From assembly GCA_902785105.1 (NCBI GenBank), contig CACZXF010000029.1, positions 1-64,000 of the forward strand: DNA of 64,000 nt, read 5' to 3'. The notes under the pieces were generated by a model. It searched no databases. It was not told the origin of the DNA and saw nothing but the letters and a program-made list of their open reading frames with translations. Shown piece by piece: positions 9,830 through 18,404 of the stretch. The first letter of the stretch is position 1. Each line of letters opens with the position of its first letter. The DNA comes from an uncultured Eubacteriales bacterium (lineage in GTDB: Bacteria > Bacillota > Clostridia > Christensenellales > Aristaeellaceae). The translations under genes and the position numbers were made by a program.

Positions 9830-11368
9830 TCATTTGGTATGGATTTCTTCTACATTCTGGGTGATGGCCTTCTCGCCGTCCTGGCCCTCAACCTCCACAT
9901 TGATGAGGTTCACCTTCCGGACATTGTTGAAGTACAGGCCCAGCTTGCAGACCTCCGGCGCGTTGGTGAACATGGACGGCACGCCGGGCTTCGCGTCCGG
10001 CTTGAAGGAGACCTTGACATTTTCAAAGGTCACTTCGTCGATGGGCTGTTCCGGCAGGCCGTCGCAGTAACAGGCGGCGACCTCGGTGTCCACGCAGTCC
10101 ATATTGGAGAAGCGGAAACTGCCGCAGCGGGGCGTCCGGTCGTCCACGGGCAGCGGGGCGCGGCCCTGGACGTATTCGGAATCCCCGTCCGGGTCCACGC
10201 AGCGGTACCACATGTTGATGACGATGGGCGTCAGCACGCCCTCCATGCGGATGTTGTCGAAGGCCACGCCGTCGATGACGCAGTCCTTGCCGCGTCCGCG
10301 CCGGGTCTTGATGCGCAGGCCGCGGTCGGTCTGCCTGAACAGGCACTGTGTCACCGAAAGCTCCCGTATGCCGCCGGAGATCTCGCTGCCCAGGGTCACC
10401 GCGCCGTGGCCGAAGGCCATCAGGCAGTTGCGGATGGTGTGGCGGCTGGCGGTGGCGGGGCACATGCGGAACAGGTCGATCTTGCCGGACTTGATGGCGA
10501 TGCAGTCATCGCCCACCGAGAACTTGCAGCCGATGATGTTCACGCCGTCGCAGCACTCCGGGTCGAGGGCATCGGTGTTGGGGCTGATCTTCGGCGCGGA
10601 GATGGAGACATCGTAGAAGGAGACATCCTTGCTATAGTAGGGATGGAACTGCCAGGAGGCCGAGTTGGCCGCCTCGATGCCGTGGACCACGATGTTCTCA
10701 CAGCGGTTGAAGAACAACAGCCGGGGACGTGCCACGGGGTCGTCCTTGAAGGTCTGCCACCAGGTGCCATGCTGGGCGTCGCCGTCCACCCGGCCGGGGC
10801 CGATGATGGCGATGTCCCGCGCATACTCCGCCGTAATCAGCGAGGCGTAACTGTCCCGTGCCAGACCCTCGAAGCTGGCAAAGTGGACCCCCTCTCCCCC
10901 GTCGATGTCCTCCACGATGGCGGGCACCACAGGATAGGCAGCTTTGTCCGTCAGACCCAGCAGGACCGCGCCTTTGAGAAACTCCACGGTCATGTAGCTC
11001 TTCAAGAAGATGGGACCGGTGAGATAGGTTCCCTCCGGGAACACCAGCCGACCGCCCTCGGGCAGACAGTTGATGGCCCGCTGGATGGCAACGGTGTCGA
11101 TGGTCCTGCCGTCGCCCTTTGCGCCGAAGGCTTTCACGCTGACGGCGCAGGGTTCGGATTTCGTCTTGATGGTGATGCTTTCGTCCTGGACGGTCACGGT
11201 GTATTCCCGACCAGGCTTCAAGCCGTAGAGGGAGAACACGTTCTCGCGGCCCTCCAGCACCGCCTCCCCGTCCAGCGCCACGGTATAGGGCGCGGGGGCG
11301 TAGAAGGGCAGGCTGTTGGTCAGTTCAAAGCAGGCCGACGTCGCGCCGACATAGATGGATTGAAACAC
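9830..11368 (-). CDS. Polygalacturonase-type glycoside hydrolase, GH28
   Basis: Hydrolyses galacturonan or rhamnogalacturonan oligomers by inversion. The 512-residue protein has a short N-terminal beta domain (about 1-85), then a right-handed beta-helix starting VKAFGAKGDGRTIDT. The GH28 active-site blocks are present: NTDALD, VGDDCIAIKSG (the Asp pair), a GHG motif in AFGHGAVTLGSE and RIK in RGLRIKTRRG. No signal peptide is seen at MFQSIYVGATSACF, which argues for a cytoplasmic exo-acting enzyme on imported oligomers. It is eight bases or less from the small membrane protein gene upstream and 16 bases from the GH105 gene downstream, so it is part of one transcription unit. Confidence 0.92.
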   Translation of the reverse strand: MFQSIYVGATSACFELTNSLPFYAPAPYTVALDGEAVLEGRENVFSLYGLKPGREYTVTVQDESITIKTKSEPCAVSVKAFGAKGDGRTIDTVAIQRAINCLPEGGRLVFPEGTYLTGPIFLKSYMTVEFLKGAVLLGLTDKAAYPVVPAIVEDIDGGEGVHFASFEGLARDSYASLITAEYARDIAIIGPGRVDGDAQHGTWWQTFKDDPVARPRLLFFNRCENIVVHGIEAANSASWQFHPYYSKDVSFYDVSISAPKISPNTDALDPECCDGVNIIGCKFSVGDDCIAIKSGKIDLFRMCPATASRHTIRNCLMAFGHGAVTLGSEISGGIRELSVTQCLFRQTDRGLRIKTRRGRGKDCVIDGVAFDNIRMEGVLTPIVINMWYRCVDPDGDSEYVQGRAPLPVDDRTPRCGSFRFSNMDCVDTEVAACYCDGLPEQPIDEVTFENVKVSFKPDAKPGVPSMFTNAPEVCKLGLYFNNVRKVNLINVEVEGQDGEKAITQNVEEIHTK

Positions 11369-11375
11369 GATGGAA

Positions 11376-12017
11376 CTACTCTCCCTTGGCGGCGCTGCGC
11401 CTCGCGTCGGCGAGGACGCTATGCGCCGTGTGCTTGATTTTGATGAGCAGCGTATCCCACGCTGTGGTGAAAACGCCGAAGAGCACCGGCTCCACGCCCA
11501 ACGGCGTGCCCTCTGTGGCCCCGGTGATTTGCAGGAGCGCGAGGTTCAGCACGTTATACGTCGTCACCACGAGGAACAGCAGCAGATAGGCGTAGAGGAT
11601 ATTGAGGGGCAGGGTGATGAAGCCCTTTTTCGGAAACATCATCCAGCGGTCATTGGCGCCCGGCGTCTTGGCATAGAATCGGTAGACATTGTTGGTCAGC
11701 AGGTCGGTGATGACGCCCAGCGCCAGCCCGACCACCACGAGCTGATCCAGCCAGTGGGTGAGGTAGACCCCCAGGCCCCACAGGAAGAAGAAGCAGGTGG
11801 CCCCGTTGAACCAGGTCTTGATGAGCAGGGCCTTGGCCCAGTCCGCCAGCCTGAGCTTCGGGCCGGAGCGGTACTTGCGCAGCTCGGCCTCGCTGACCTT
11901 CGGGGAATTGGACACGTCCGCCGTGACGAGGTCGTCCACGGCCTTGGTGTTCAGCTTGTAGTAATCCGCCGCCGAGCGGCGCTCGTCGCTCTGAGACGGC
12001 TGTTTCTTGCGCGCCAT
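11376..12017 (-). CDS. Small membrane protein of unknown function in the pectin locus
   Basis: A 213-residue protein. A polar N-terminal tail (about 1-75, MARKKQPSQSDERRSAADYY) is followed by about four hydrophobic segments: NGATCFFFLWGLGVYL, VVVGLALGVITDLL, LNILYAYLLLFLVVTTY, and a weaker one near VLFGVFTTAW. I place the start at 12017. The frame runs on upstream, but those codons lie in a repeat element and are not believable coding. It is just upstream of the GH28 gene, so it is probably co-transcribed with pectin enzymes. I do not recognise the family. It could be an accessory part of the sugar importer or a membrane anchor. Confidence 0.75.
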   Translation of the reverse strand: MARKKQPSQSDERRSAADYYKLNTKAVDDLVTADVSNSPKVSEAELRKYRSGPKLRLADWAKALLIKTWFNGATCFFFLWGLGVYLTHWLDQLVVVGLALGVITDLLTNNVYRFYAKTPGANDRWMMFPKKGFITLPLNILYAYLLLFLVVTTYNVLNLALLQITGATEGTPLGVEPVLFGVFTTAWDTLLIKIKHTAHSVLADARRSAAKGE

Positions 12018-12077
12018 TTGCTGCCGTTCATCCTTTGATTTATAAAAATGGAAGTTGTCAGGGAGGCAAACTACCCC

Positions 12078-12158
12078 TGTAGGGGCGCTGTTTCGGCGTC
12101 CCTCCCCCTTGTGAGACGGCACGTTCTGTCGGGCGGGCGGCGCAACGCCGCCCCTACA
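12078..12158. repeat. Paired GC-hairpin element (family 1), full copy
   Basis: Inverted ends TGTAGGGGC/GCCCCTACA around two hairpins; the left one is degraded (GGGCGCTG-TTT-CGGCGTCC), the right one intact. It splits the operon between two small membrane protein genes. Confidence 0.88.
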
Positions 12159-12230
12159 GGGGAGCGGGTAACTCCACGACAAAGCCCCTTTTTATCAGCC
12201 AGGCTGAATAGCAGCCGCCATTTAGGGAAA

Positions 12231-12791
12231 TCAGTCCTCGCCGCTGATGTCGATCTGGCCCATGCCCTGGTTCTCGGCGATGTCAACATTGGTGTTGATC
12301 TTGCGGAGGGCCTTGGAGTACACCGGCAGCAGAGCCAACAGCGCCACGCCGATGATGAGTATGATCCGATGGACGGAGAGCATCGCCATGGCGGCGTTGA
12401 TGTAGGTCTTGTCGTCGGTGACGGTGATGGGGTTGACCTCGCGGGTCAGCGCCTCGGTGATGCGGCCCTGATAGAATATGCCCGCATAGATGACGATGGC
12501 GACCATCACCAATAGTAGTGCCAGCATGGGGATGTTCACCTTCTTGCGATGCGGGAAGGCGTTGGTGAAGGCCACCATCATCAGTATGGAGAACAGCATG
12601 GTGGCGAAGCCCGCCAGGCCCATGCCGGGCAGGTTAATGTAGGCGGTGGTGTCAGAGATCTTGGTCAGGTTGAGGGAATAGTAGATAAACGCCAACGCGA
12701 AGGCGATCAGGGCGATGGTCTGCGGCTTGCGCTTCAGCGCGACGATGCGCTTGCGAATGAACTCGCTGAAACCCTTGGGCTGGTTTGCCAT
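12231..12791 (-). CDS. Four-helix membrane protein of unknown function
   Basis: A 186-residue protein. A basic N-terminus (FIRKRIVALKRKPQ) is followed by four predicted membrane helices, at about 25-45 (TIALIAFALAFIYYSLNL), 55-78, 85-107 and 141-160. The C-terminal tail is soluble and acidic. Its start is four bases after the stop of the ABC ATPase gene, so it is translated in the same operon. It shares overall size and four-helix layout with the products of 13881-14363 and 14360-14953, but I see no obvious sequence identity between them. The function is unknown; its place suggests a job with the ATPase. Confidence 0.75.
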   Translation of the reverse strand: MANQPKGFSEFIRKRIVALKRKPQTIALIAFALAFIYYSLNLTKISDTTAYINLPGMGLAGFATMLFSILMMVAFTNAFPHRKKVNIPMLALLLVMVAIVIYAGIFYQGRITEALTREVNPITVTDDKTYINAAMAMLSVHRIILIIGVALLALLPVYSKALRKINTNVDIAENQGMGQIDISGED

Positions 12792-12794
12792 AAC

Positions 12795-13868
12795 TCACCG
12801 ATCTCCCTTCCGTATAGCATTGGTGGTTTCCTTGTCGAAGAAGTGCTTGCGCTTGAAGTCCAGCTTCACGGAATCACCATTCTTATAGTTGGCCCAGCCG
12901 CGCAGCTTGGCGGTGACGCGGATGTTGTCGCCCATGTGGCCGTGCACCAGCGTGTTCATGCCCAGGTTCTCATTGGAGAACACCTTGACGGTCAGGTCCT
13001 TGCCCTCGACAATGTCCTCGGGGCGGACGCCCAGCGTGATGGCCTTCCGGTTATAATTGGCAAGGATGGACTTCTCCTCGTCGTTCAGCGGCACCTCGAA
13101 GCCCTTGCCGTGGAGGGAGCCGTTTTCAAAGGTGACATCGAAGAAGTTCATGGGCGGCAGTCCGATGAAGCCGGCCACGAAGGTGTTATTGGGGGAATCG
13201 TACAGCTCCAGCGGCGTGCCGATCTGCTGGACGTGGCCCATGGACATGCAGACGATGCGGTCCGCCAGGGTCAGCGCCTCGGTCTGGTCGTGGGTGACGT
13301 ACATCATGGTGGCATTCAGCCGCTTGTGGAGCAGCAGTATCTCGCGCCGGGTCGCGCCGCGCAGCTTGGCGTCCAGGTTGGAGAGGGGCTCGTCGAACAG
13401 GAACACCTTGGGGTTCCGGACGATGGAGCGGCCCATGGCGACGCGCTGCCGCTGGCCGCCGGAAAGCTGGGAGGGCTTCTTGTTCAACTGGGTGGTGAGG
13501 CCGAGGATGTCCGCCGCGGCCAGCACCTTTTTGTGGATGACGTTGGGGTCCTCCTTGCGCAGCACCAGCGAGAAGGCCATGTTTTCATAGATGGTCATGT
13601 GGCCGTACAGCGCGTAGTTCTGGAACACCATCGCCATGTCGCGGTCCTTGGCGGGCACGCGGGTGATGTCACGGCCATCCAGCAGCAGGTTGCCGTTGGA
13701 GATGTCCTCCAGACCCGCGACCATGCGCAGGGTGGTGGACTTGCCGCAGCCGGAGGGGCCGACCAGCACGATCAGCTCGCCGTCCCTGATATCGATATTA
13801 AAGTCGTAGACGGCCTGGACATTGTTGTCATAGATTTTATCAATATGATGTAAGCTCAGCTCTGCCAT
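12795..13868 (-). CDS. MsmX/UgpC-type sugar ABC transporter ATPase, copy 2
   Basis: A second 357-residue ATPase of CUT1 sugar importers. It has Walker A GPSGCGKST, signature LSGGQRQRVAMGR, Walker B VFLFDEPLSNLD and H-loop VTHDQTEAL, plus a C-terminal TOBE region. It is clearly a paralogue of the product of 7382-8458 but differs through most of the C-terminal half. It sits among three four-helix membrane protein genes, with 12 bases to the gene upstream and three to the one downstream. The arrangement ATPase plus small membrane proteins, with the normal permeases kilobases away, is unusual. Confidence 0.92.
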   Translation of the reverse strand: MAELSLHHIDKIYDNNVQAVYDFNIDIRDGELIVLVGPSGCGKSTTLRMVAGLEDISNGNLLLDGRDITRVPAKDRDMAMVFQNYALYGHMTIYENMAFSLVLRKEDPNVIHKKVLAAADILGLTTQLNKKPSQLSGGQRQRVAMGRSIVRNPKVFLFDEPLSNLDAKLRGATRREILLLHKRLNATMMYVTHDQTEALTLADRIVCMSMGHVQQIGTPLELYDSPNNTFVAGFIGLPPMNFFDVTFENGSLHGKGFEVPLNDEEKSILANYNRKAITLGVRPEDIVEGKDLTVKVFSNENLGMNTLVHGHMGDNIRVTAKLRGWANYKNGDSVKLDFKRKHFFDKETTNAIRKGDR

Positions 13869-13880
13869 TGTGCGCCCTCC

Positions 13881-14363
13881 TTAAGCCTTCTGGGCTTCCA
13901 GCCCGGCGATATGCGCGGAAAGCGCGCGGCTCTTCTGCATATTGATGACCGCCGCCGCGCACAGGCACACCGCGGACGCGACGAGATAGATGACGACGCG
14001 GACGAACTGGCCGTTGCTCATGGCTAAAATTTCGGTGCCGCCGACGGTGACGGTGGTGGCGTGGGCCTTCACCGGCAGGATGAATATCCTGACGATCTGA
14101 ATGACGCCCAGCACGCCCAGCACATAGGAGAAGCCCGGCTTATAGTTCTTCACACCCTCGGAGGACAGAAACGCCGCCAGCATGAACACGAGGTTATAGA
14201 GTATGGACGCGCCCATGAGGATGTTGTAATAGAAATCGACGTTGGTCTTATAGATGCTGACAAAGTAGAACACGTCGAACACGATGGCGAGCAATGCCAG
14301 CCGGGACGACTGGGTGTTCTTTGTAAAGCGCATTCGGTCGAGCTTGACGGACTGCTCATTCAT
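13881..14363 (-). CDS. Four-helix membrane protein of unknown function
   Basis: A 160-residue protein beginning MNEQSVKLDRMRF. The ATG at 14363 overlaps the TGA of the upstream gene (ATGA), which decides the start over an in-frame ATG 23 codons earlier. Four hydrophobic helices are visible: LALLAIVFDVFYFVSIY, ILMGASILYNLVFMLAAFL, VLGVLGVIQIVRIFIL and VVIYLVASAVCLCAAAVI. It is translationally coupled to the gene before it and 12 bases from the ABC ATPase gene after it. I do not recognise a family. Confidence 0.75.
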   Translation of the reverse strand: MNEQSVKLDRMRFTKNTQSSRLALLAIVFDVFYFVSIYKTNVDFYYNILMGASILYNLVFMLAAFLSSEGVKNYKPGFSYVLGVLGVIQIVRIFILPVKAHATTVTVGGTEILAMSNGQFVRVVIYLVASAVCLCAAAVINMQKSRALSAHIAGLEAQKA

Positions 14364-14953
14364 GATGCCGACACCGCCTTTCCGGATTCGATCAGACGCC
14401 TTTCGCTCTTCATCAGCGACAGCTTCCAGCACGCGCCCACGATCAGCAGCGCCACGGCGATGATGGCCACGGCAAACACGAATACATGGACGTCGAACCA
14501 GAAGGTCGAATTGGTGAAGGTGCCCGCCCTGGACAGGCGGCGCTCCAGTTGTTCAAAATCCACGGTGGAGAGGTACTGGGCCTTGTAGGCCGAGATCTGG
14601 CCGTGAGCCCAGAGGGCCACGCCGATGTTCGCCACCGCATTAATGCAGATAGCGGCATAGTTGCCGATGTAATACTTCCTGCGGACATGGGTATTGGTGA
14701 TGAAAAGCAGGCAGGACGCGAGGATCAGGCCGATGCCCGCCTTCAACAGCGTGTGGTTGAAGCCCTGCATATCATAGTAGATCATGGCGCCGGCCACCTT
14801 GACCGAATTCGGGTCTCCAGGATCCGGAACCATCGTATACAGCATATCGTAGAGGTCCGTCATGATCCCCAGCGCGTACAGGAACACCAGCGCGCTGGCC
14901 GCCAGCGACAGAAAACACGCGATACGCTGCATTGTCATCTGTTTCTTATACAT
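14360..14953 (-). CDS. Four-helix membrane protein of unknown function
   Basis: A 197-residue protein with helices at about 9-30 (IACFLSLAASALVFLYALG), 66-87, 92-115 and 150-182. A loop of about 35 residues lies between helices 1 and 2 and another, with charged residues (LSTVDFEQLERRLSRAG), between 3 and 4. It is the first gene of a tight run of four (this, the next membrane protein, the ATPase, and a third membrane protein). No family is recognised. It may form a membrane complex with its neighbours. Confidence 0.75.
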   Translation of the reverse strand: MYKKQMTMQRIACFLSLAASALVFLYALGIMTDLYDMLYTMVPDPGDPNSVKVAGAMIYYDMQGFNHTLLKAGIGLILASCLLFITNTHVRRKYYIGNYAAICINAVANIGVALWAHGQISAYKAQYLSTVDFEQLERRLSRAGTFTNSTFWFDVHVFVFAVAIIAVALLIVGACWKLSLMKSERRLIESGKAVSAS

Positions 14954-14974
14954 GTCGACCTTCCCCCGATCAAT

Positions 14975-15012
14975 GGCCCCCTCCCCCGGGGTTTGCGGGG
15001 GGAGGGATGGCC
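14975..15012. repeat. Very GC-rich hairpin
   Basis: Arms GGCCCCCTCCCCC and GGGGGGAGGGATGGCC enclose a short loop. It lies between the solute-binding protein gene and the membrane protein run, next to a family 1 element. It has no T tract, so it is not a clear terminator. Confidence 0.6.
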
Positions 15013-15048
15013 GAATGGTTAGTTAGGTTGGTAGAGTCAATGCTTTCC

Positions 15049-15128
15049 TGTAGGGGCGGCGTTTCGCCGCCCGCTTCGTACTGCGCTTTGCCATCGTGGG
15101 GGGCGGGCGCCGAAACGGCGCCCCTACA
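15049..15128. repeat. Paired GC-hairpin element (family 1), full copy
   Basis: The left hairpin is GGGCGGCG-TTT-CGCCGCCC and the right one GGGCGCCG-AAA-CGGCGCCC, so the two hairpins differ but each keeps its pairing. It lies downstream of the solute-binding protein gene. Confidence 0.9.
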
Positions 15129-15181
15129 AGGGCCGTGCGTGGCGCAGCGCAGCGTTCCTGATGGTTTGTTTTTCCGTCCGA

Positions 15182-17239
15182 TTACAGGCTATTGTAGTAG
15201 CTCAGCAGACGGGTCCAGGCGTCGTTCTTCAGGAGGAGGTAATCGAAGCCGAACCAGTTGGTATCGACGGTCTGGGCGGCCTCCTCGGGGCTGGTCATGC
15301 CGTCCAGGGTGAAGCCCTTGACGATGATGTCCACGAACACGTTCTCGCCGTCCTTGGCCAGGTTGAACTTGCCGCTGGTGGTCAGCTCGGTATAGGTGTT
15401 CAGCTCGTCGTTCTCGACCTTGGTGTTGGGCAGAACGGTGGGCACGGAGGTGTACCAGGGGTTCTCGGTGATGGCCAGCTCGGGGTGCTTGATGGTGCCC
15501 AGGGCGATGGCGACGGAGATGTGGCCCGCGCCCTCCTTGCCGATCTCATTGGTGCACTGATACTCGAAGGCCTGGCTCTTGGCGAAGGACAGGGTGGAGC
15601 CCAGGTACATGCGGGCGTAGTTGGTGTAGTTGCCGTTGGCCTTCTCCCACAGCTCGGCGAAGGTGGCGTCGGCGATGACGGGCATCTCCTTGCCGTTGAA
15701 GATGAAGGTCTCGTAGGAGCCGTCGTCCTTGGTCTTGATGAAGGCGTCGGGGCCGTAGCTCATCAGGATCTGGCCGCGATCGGAGAAGGCGAAGTCGATG
15801 AGGGACAGGGCGGCGTTCAGCTTGGCCTCGTCGCCCTCGACGCCGGCCTTGGAGATGGCCCAGCCGTCGGTCTTGACGGAGCGCCAGGACTCGGTGAAGC
15901 GCATGTAGACGCCGTTCTCATCGGTGCCGTCGTACCAGCGGGCCACGGGGACCATGACGGCCATGTACTTCTCGCCCTGGTCGTTCTGGAGCTTGGTGGC
16001 GTTCATGATGGTCTGGGTCTGGTTGTAGTCGTAGCTCATGAAGCCCAGGTCGTTCTCAAGATAGGTGCCGCTGTTTTCCTCGGAGGAATCGATGAAGGCC
16101 TTGGAGATCAGGCCCTCGGAAGCCATGTCGTGCATGCGGCCCATGGCCTCGTAGGCGGGGGTCTCCTGACGGGCGTCGTGCAGCTCGTTGTCGGTGCCCA
16201 CATACAGGTAATCCTGGCGGGACTCCATGCCGCGCACGCCGAAGAGGTGGCCGGCCAGGCGGATCATATCCACGCGGCGCTGGTTGTTGGCTTCCTCGCG
16301 GGTGAACAGGCCCTGGACGGAATCGGTGCCGTTGAGGGTCTGGGGATTGGCGACCACGCAGCGGAGCAGGGCGACCATTTCGTCAGCGTCCCACGCGGCG
16401 TTCTGACCGATGAACAGGTTGGAGCGCTGGGTGCCATAGTAGCCGCCGTAGCAGGTGTCGATGTAGGTGCGGAGCATGTTGACGGCCTCGACGCCGCTCA
16501 TGGCGCCCTTCTCATTCATCAGGGCCACGATGTTGCCGGCCGCGTCGTAGTTCTTGGTGACCATCTCGGTGGCGGTGCCGTCCAGGGTCACGGTCTCGAT
16601 CTCGACGGTGCCGCTGGTGGGCATGTAGGGCTGATACACGGGAGCCGCGGTGTCATTGCAGGCGTCGGCGGTGAACTCGCCCTCGCCGTCCAGCAGCTTG
16701 GCCACCCAGTCCGCGCGCATCAGGGGCATGCGCTCGATGTCGTTCACGCCATCGAAGTAGGGGCTGAAGTAGATCGCGCCGGTGGAGGTGTTGCCGGTGA
16801 TGGACAGCCGGACGATGGGGTTGGCGTCCAGATAGGCCTTGAAGGAGGGCATCTGGTCCATGTACTCGGCCAGGTTCACCAGGCTGCCGGCCTCGCCGTA
16901 CTCGGACAGCACGGAGGCGGTGCCGGAGATCATGTCGATCTCGTTCAGGCGGTCCTTCCAGAACTCGAACTCCTTGCCAGCGGAGTTGCCCTGGTACTTA
17001 TCTTCAAATTTGATGTCGAGGATCTTGCCGGCCTCCACCCAGGTGGGCTTGAGGTCGCCGGTGTTGTAGGTGATGCCGTCGGCCAGGGTCACGCCGCTGC
17101 CCGCCGTCTCGGCGTCAAAGGCGATGCCCGTCTTGGTGCTGTTGTAACCGGTGGCCATGCGCAGCGTCGCGCCCTCCGCCATGGCGGCACAGGACAGCAG
17201 CATCACGCAAGCGAGCAGGATCGACAGAAACTTCTTCAT
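15182..17239 (-). CDS. Extracellular sugar-binding protein of an ABC importer (LplA/YtcQ-like)
   Basis: Captures oligosaccharides outside the cell and hands them to the permeases. It is 685 residues long, longer than usual binding proteins (about 430-550). A signal peptide is at 1-22 (MKKFLSILLACVMLLSCAAMA). The LLSC could be a lipobox, but its -2 Leu is not typical, and signal peptidase I cleavage at AMA is also possible. The rest shows the periplasmic-binding fold patterns of large CUT1 proteins (TDGWAISKAG, ALSLIDFAFSDRGQILMSYG). It lies downstream of the two permease genes, separated by a family 1 repeat. From the setting the ligand is probably a pectin-derived oligosaccharide. Confidence 0.85.
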   Translation of the reverse strand: MKKFLSILLACVMLLSCAAMAEGATLRMATGYNSTKTGIAFDAETAGSGVTLADGITYNTGDLKPTWVEAGKILDIKFEDKYQGNSAGKEFEFWKDRLNEIDMISGTASVLSEYGEAGSLVNLAEYMDQMPSFKAYLDANPIVRLSITGNTSTGAIYFSPYFDGVNDIERMPLMRADWVAKLLDGEGEFTADACNDTAAPVYQPYMPTSGTVEIETVTLDGTATEMVTKNYDAAGNIVALMNEKGAMSGVEAVNMLRTYIDTCYGGYYGTQRSNLFIGQNAAWDADEMVALLRCVVANPQTLNGTDSVQGLFTREEANNQRRVDMIRLAGHLFGVRGMESRQDYLYVGTDNELHDARQETPAYEAMGRMHDMASEGLISKAFIDSSEENSGTYLENDLGFMSYDYNQTQTIMNATKLQNDQGEKYMAVMVPVARWYDGTDENGVYMRFTESWRSVKTDGWAISKAGVEGDEAKLNAALSLIDFAFSDRGQILMSYGPDAFIKTKDDGSYETFIFNGKEMPVIADATFAELWEKANGNYTNYARMYLGSTLSFAKSQAFEYQCTNEIGKEGAGHISVAIALGTIKHPELAITENPWYTSVPTVLPNTKVENDELNTYTELTTSGKFNLAKDGENVFVDIIVKGFTLDGMTSPEEAAQTVDTNWFGFDYLLLKNDAWTRLLSYYNSL

Positions 17240-17352
17240 GAATGGTTCCTCCTTATAGATTCTGGGTCATGCCAAATAGGAAACTTGTTTTTTGGAAGGC
17301 CACGGTCAGCGCCTGCATTTAATCGAAGGTCGAAATAATGAAGCACTATCCC

Positions 17353-17432
17353 TGTAGGGGCGGCGTTTCGCCGCCCGCTCTCCGTGGGATCGGTTCGTCG
17401 TTCGGGGCGGGCGGCGAAACGCCGCCCCTACA
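17353..17432. repeat. Paired GC-hairpin element (family 1) between permease and binding-protein genes
   Basis: Inverted TGTAGGGGC/GCCCCTACA ends and two GGGCGGCG/CGCCGCCC hairpins. On the transcript it lies directly before the binding protein gene, where it could change RNA stability or stop part of the transcripts. Confidence 0.9.
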
Positions 17433-17498
17433 AGGGTGTGCCTTGTCATTTCGTCGTACTTCTGATTAACATGCGCAATGCGCGGGAACTCCGGTCCT

Positions 17499-18389
17499 TT
17501 ATTCCTTCACGCCGCCGGCATTGGTGCCCTTGGCGAAGTACTTCTGGATGAAGGGATAGATGATGAGGATGGGGACGATGGAGCAGACGATCAGGGCGTA
17601 GATGACGGAATCCGAGGCGTAGGTCTCGTTCCAGCCGGCCATGGTCTCGGAGTTGGTGTAATCCTCGAGGGTCAGTCGGATGAAGACCTGGAGGGGATGC
17701 TCGTGGGAGTTGGAGATCATCTGCCGCGCCCAGAAGTAGCCGTTCCAGCGGGAGATGGCGAAGAACAGCGCCACGGTGGCGATGGTGGACTTGGACATCG
17801 GGATGAACACCTTGCTCAGCACGCCGAACTCCGTCGCGCCGTCCACGATGGCGGCCTCCTCGATCTCGGAGGGGACGTTCTCGAAGGCGTTGCGCAGGAG
17901 GATGATGTTCATCGCCGCCATGCCCATGGCGATGACGACCAGCCACTTGTCGTCCATGATGCCCACGGAGTTAAAGACCTTCTTGGTGGCCAGATAGTTC
18001 AGGTACTGGGGCACGATGCCGGCGGAGAACCACATGGTGAACACCAGATAGAAGTTGAAGGCTTTCCGGAACAGCAGGCGCTTCTTGGACAGCGCGTAGG
18101 CGCCCAGGATGGAGACGCCCAGCGCCCAGATGGTGCCGTAGACCGTCAGGAACAGGGTGTTGGAATAGGAGTTCCAGAACATATTGTCGTTGAACATCTT
18201 CCTGAAGGCGTCGAACTGGATGTCCTTGGGGAAGAGTATCACCTCGCCGTAATCCACGGCGTGTTGGCCGGAGATGGAGGCCGACACGGCGTAGAGGAAG
18301 GGATAGAGACAGCACAACGCGAATATGGTCAGGAAGGTATAGCTGACGATTTTGAATATCAGCTCGGAGATCTCAAGCTTTCTTTTCAT
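17499..18389 (-). CDS. Sugar ABC transporter permease (LplC/YtcP-like)
   Basis: One of the two membrane subunits of the importer. The 296 residues carry six predicted helices, and the cytoplasmic EAA loop is clear: EEAAIVDGATEFGVL followed by KVFIPMSKS. The second-permease type is shown by the short N-terminus (MKRKLEISELIFKIVSYTFL) and the end YPFIQKYFAKGTNAGGVKE, typical of LplC/YtcP proteins. The start is 15 bases after the stop of the other permease gene. It should pair with the product of 18405-19463 and use one of the MsmX-like ATPases. Confidence 0.92.
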   Translation of the reverse strand: MKRKLEISELIFKIVSYTFLTIFALCCLYPFLYAVSASISGQHAVDYGEVILFPKDIQFDAFRKMFNDNMFWNSYSNTLFLTVYGTIWALGVSILGAYALSKKRLLFRKAFNFYLVFTMWFSAGIVPQYLNYLATKKVFNSVGIMDDKWLVVIAMGMAAMNIILLRNAFENVPSEIEEAAIVDGATEFGVLSKVFIPMSKSTIATVALFFAISRWNGYFWARQMISNSHEHPLQVFIRLTLEDYTNSETMAGWNETYASDSVIYALIVCSIVPILIIYPFIQKYFAKGTNAGGVKE

Positions 18390-18404
18390 CTTCTCAAAAC
18401 CCCC

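Noticed and set aside
15161..17338. Long plus-strand open frame over the sugar-binding protein gene
   Set aside because: It is the antisense shadow of a well-supported minus-strand gene; its product is Gly/Val/His-rich low complexity, as expected from GC-rich codon bias, with no domain.
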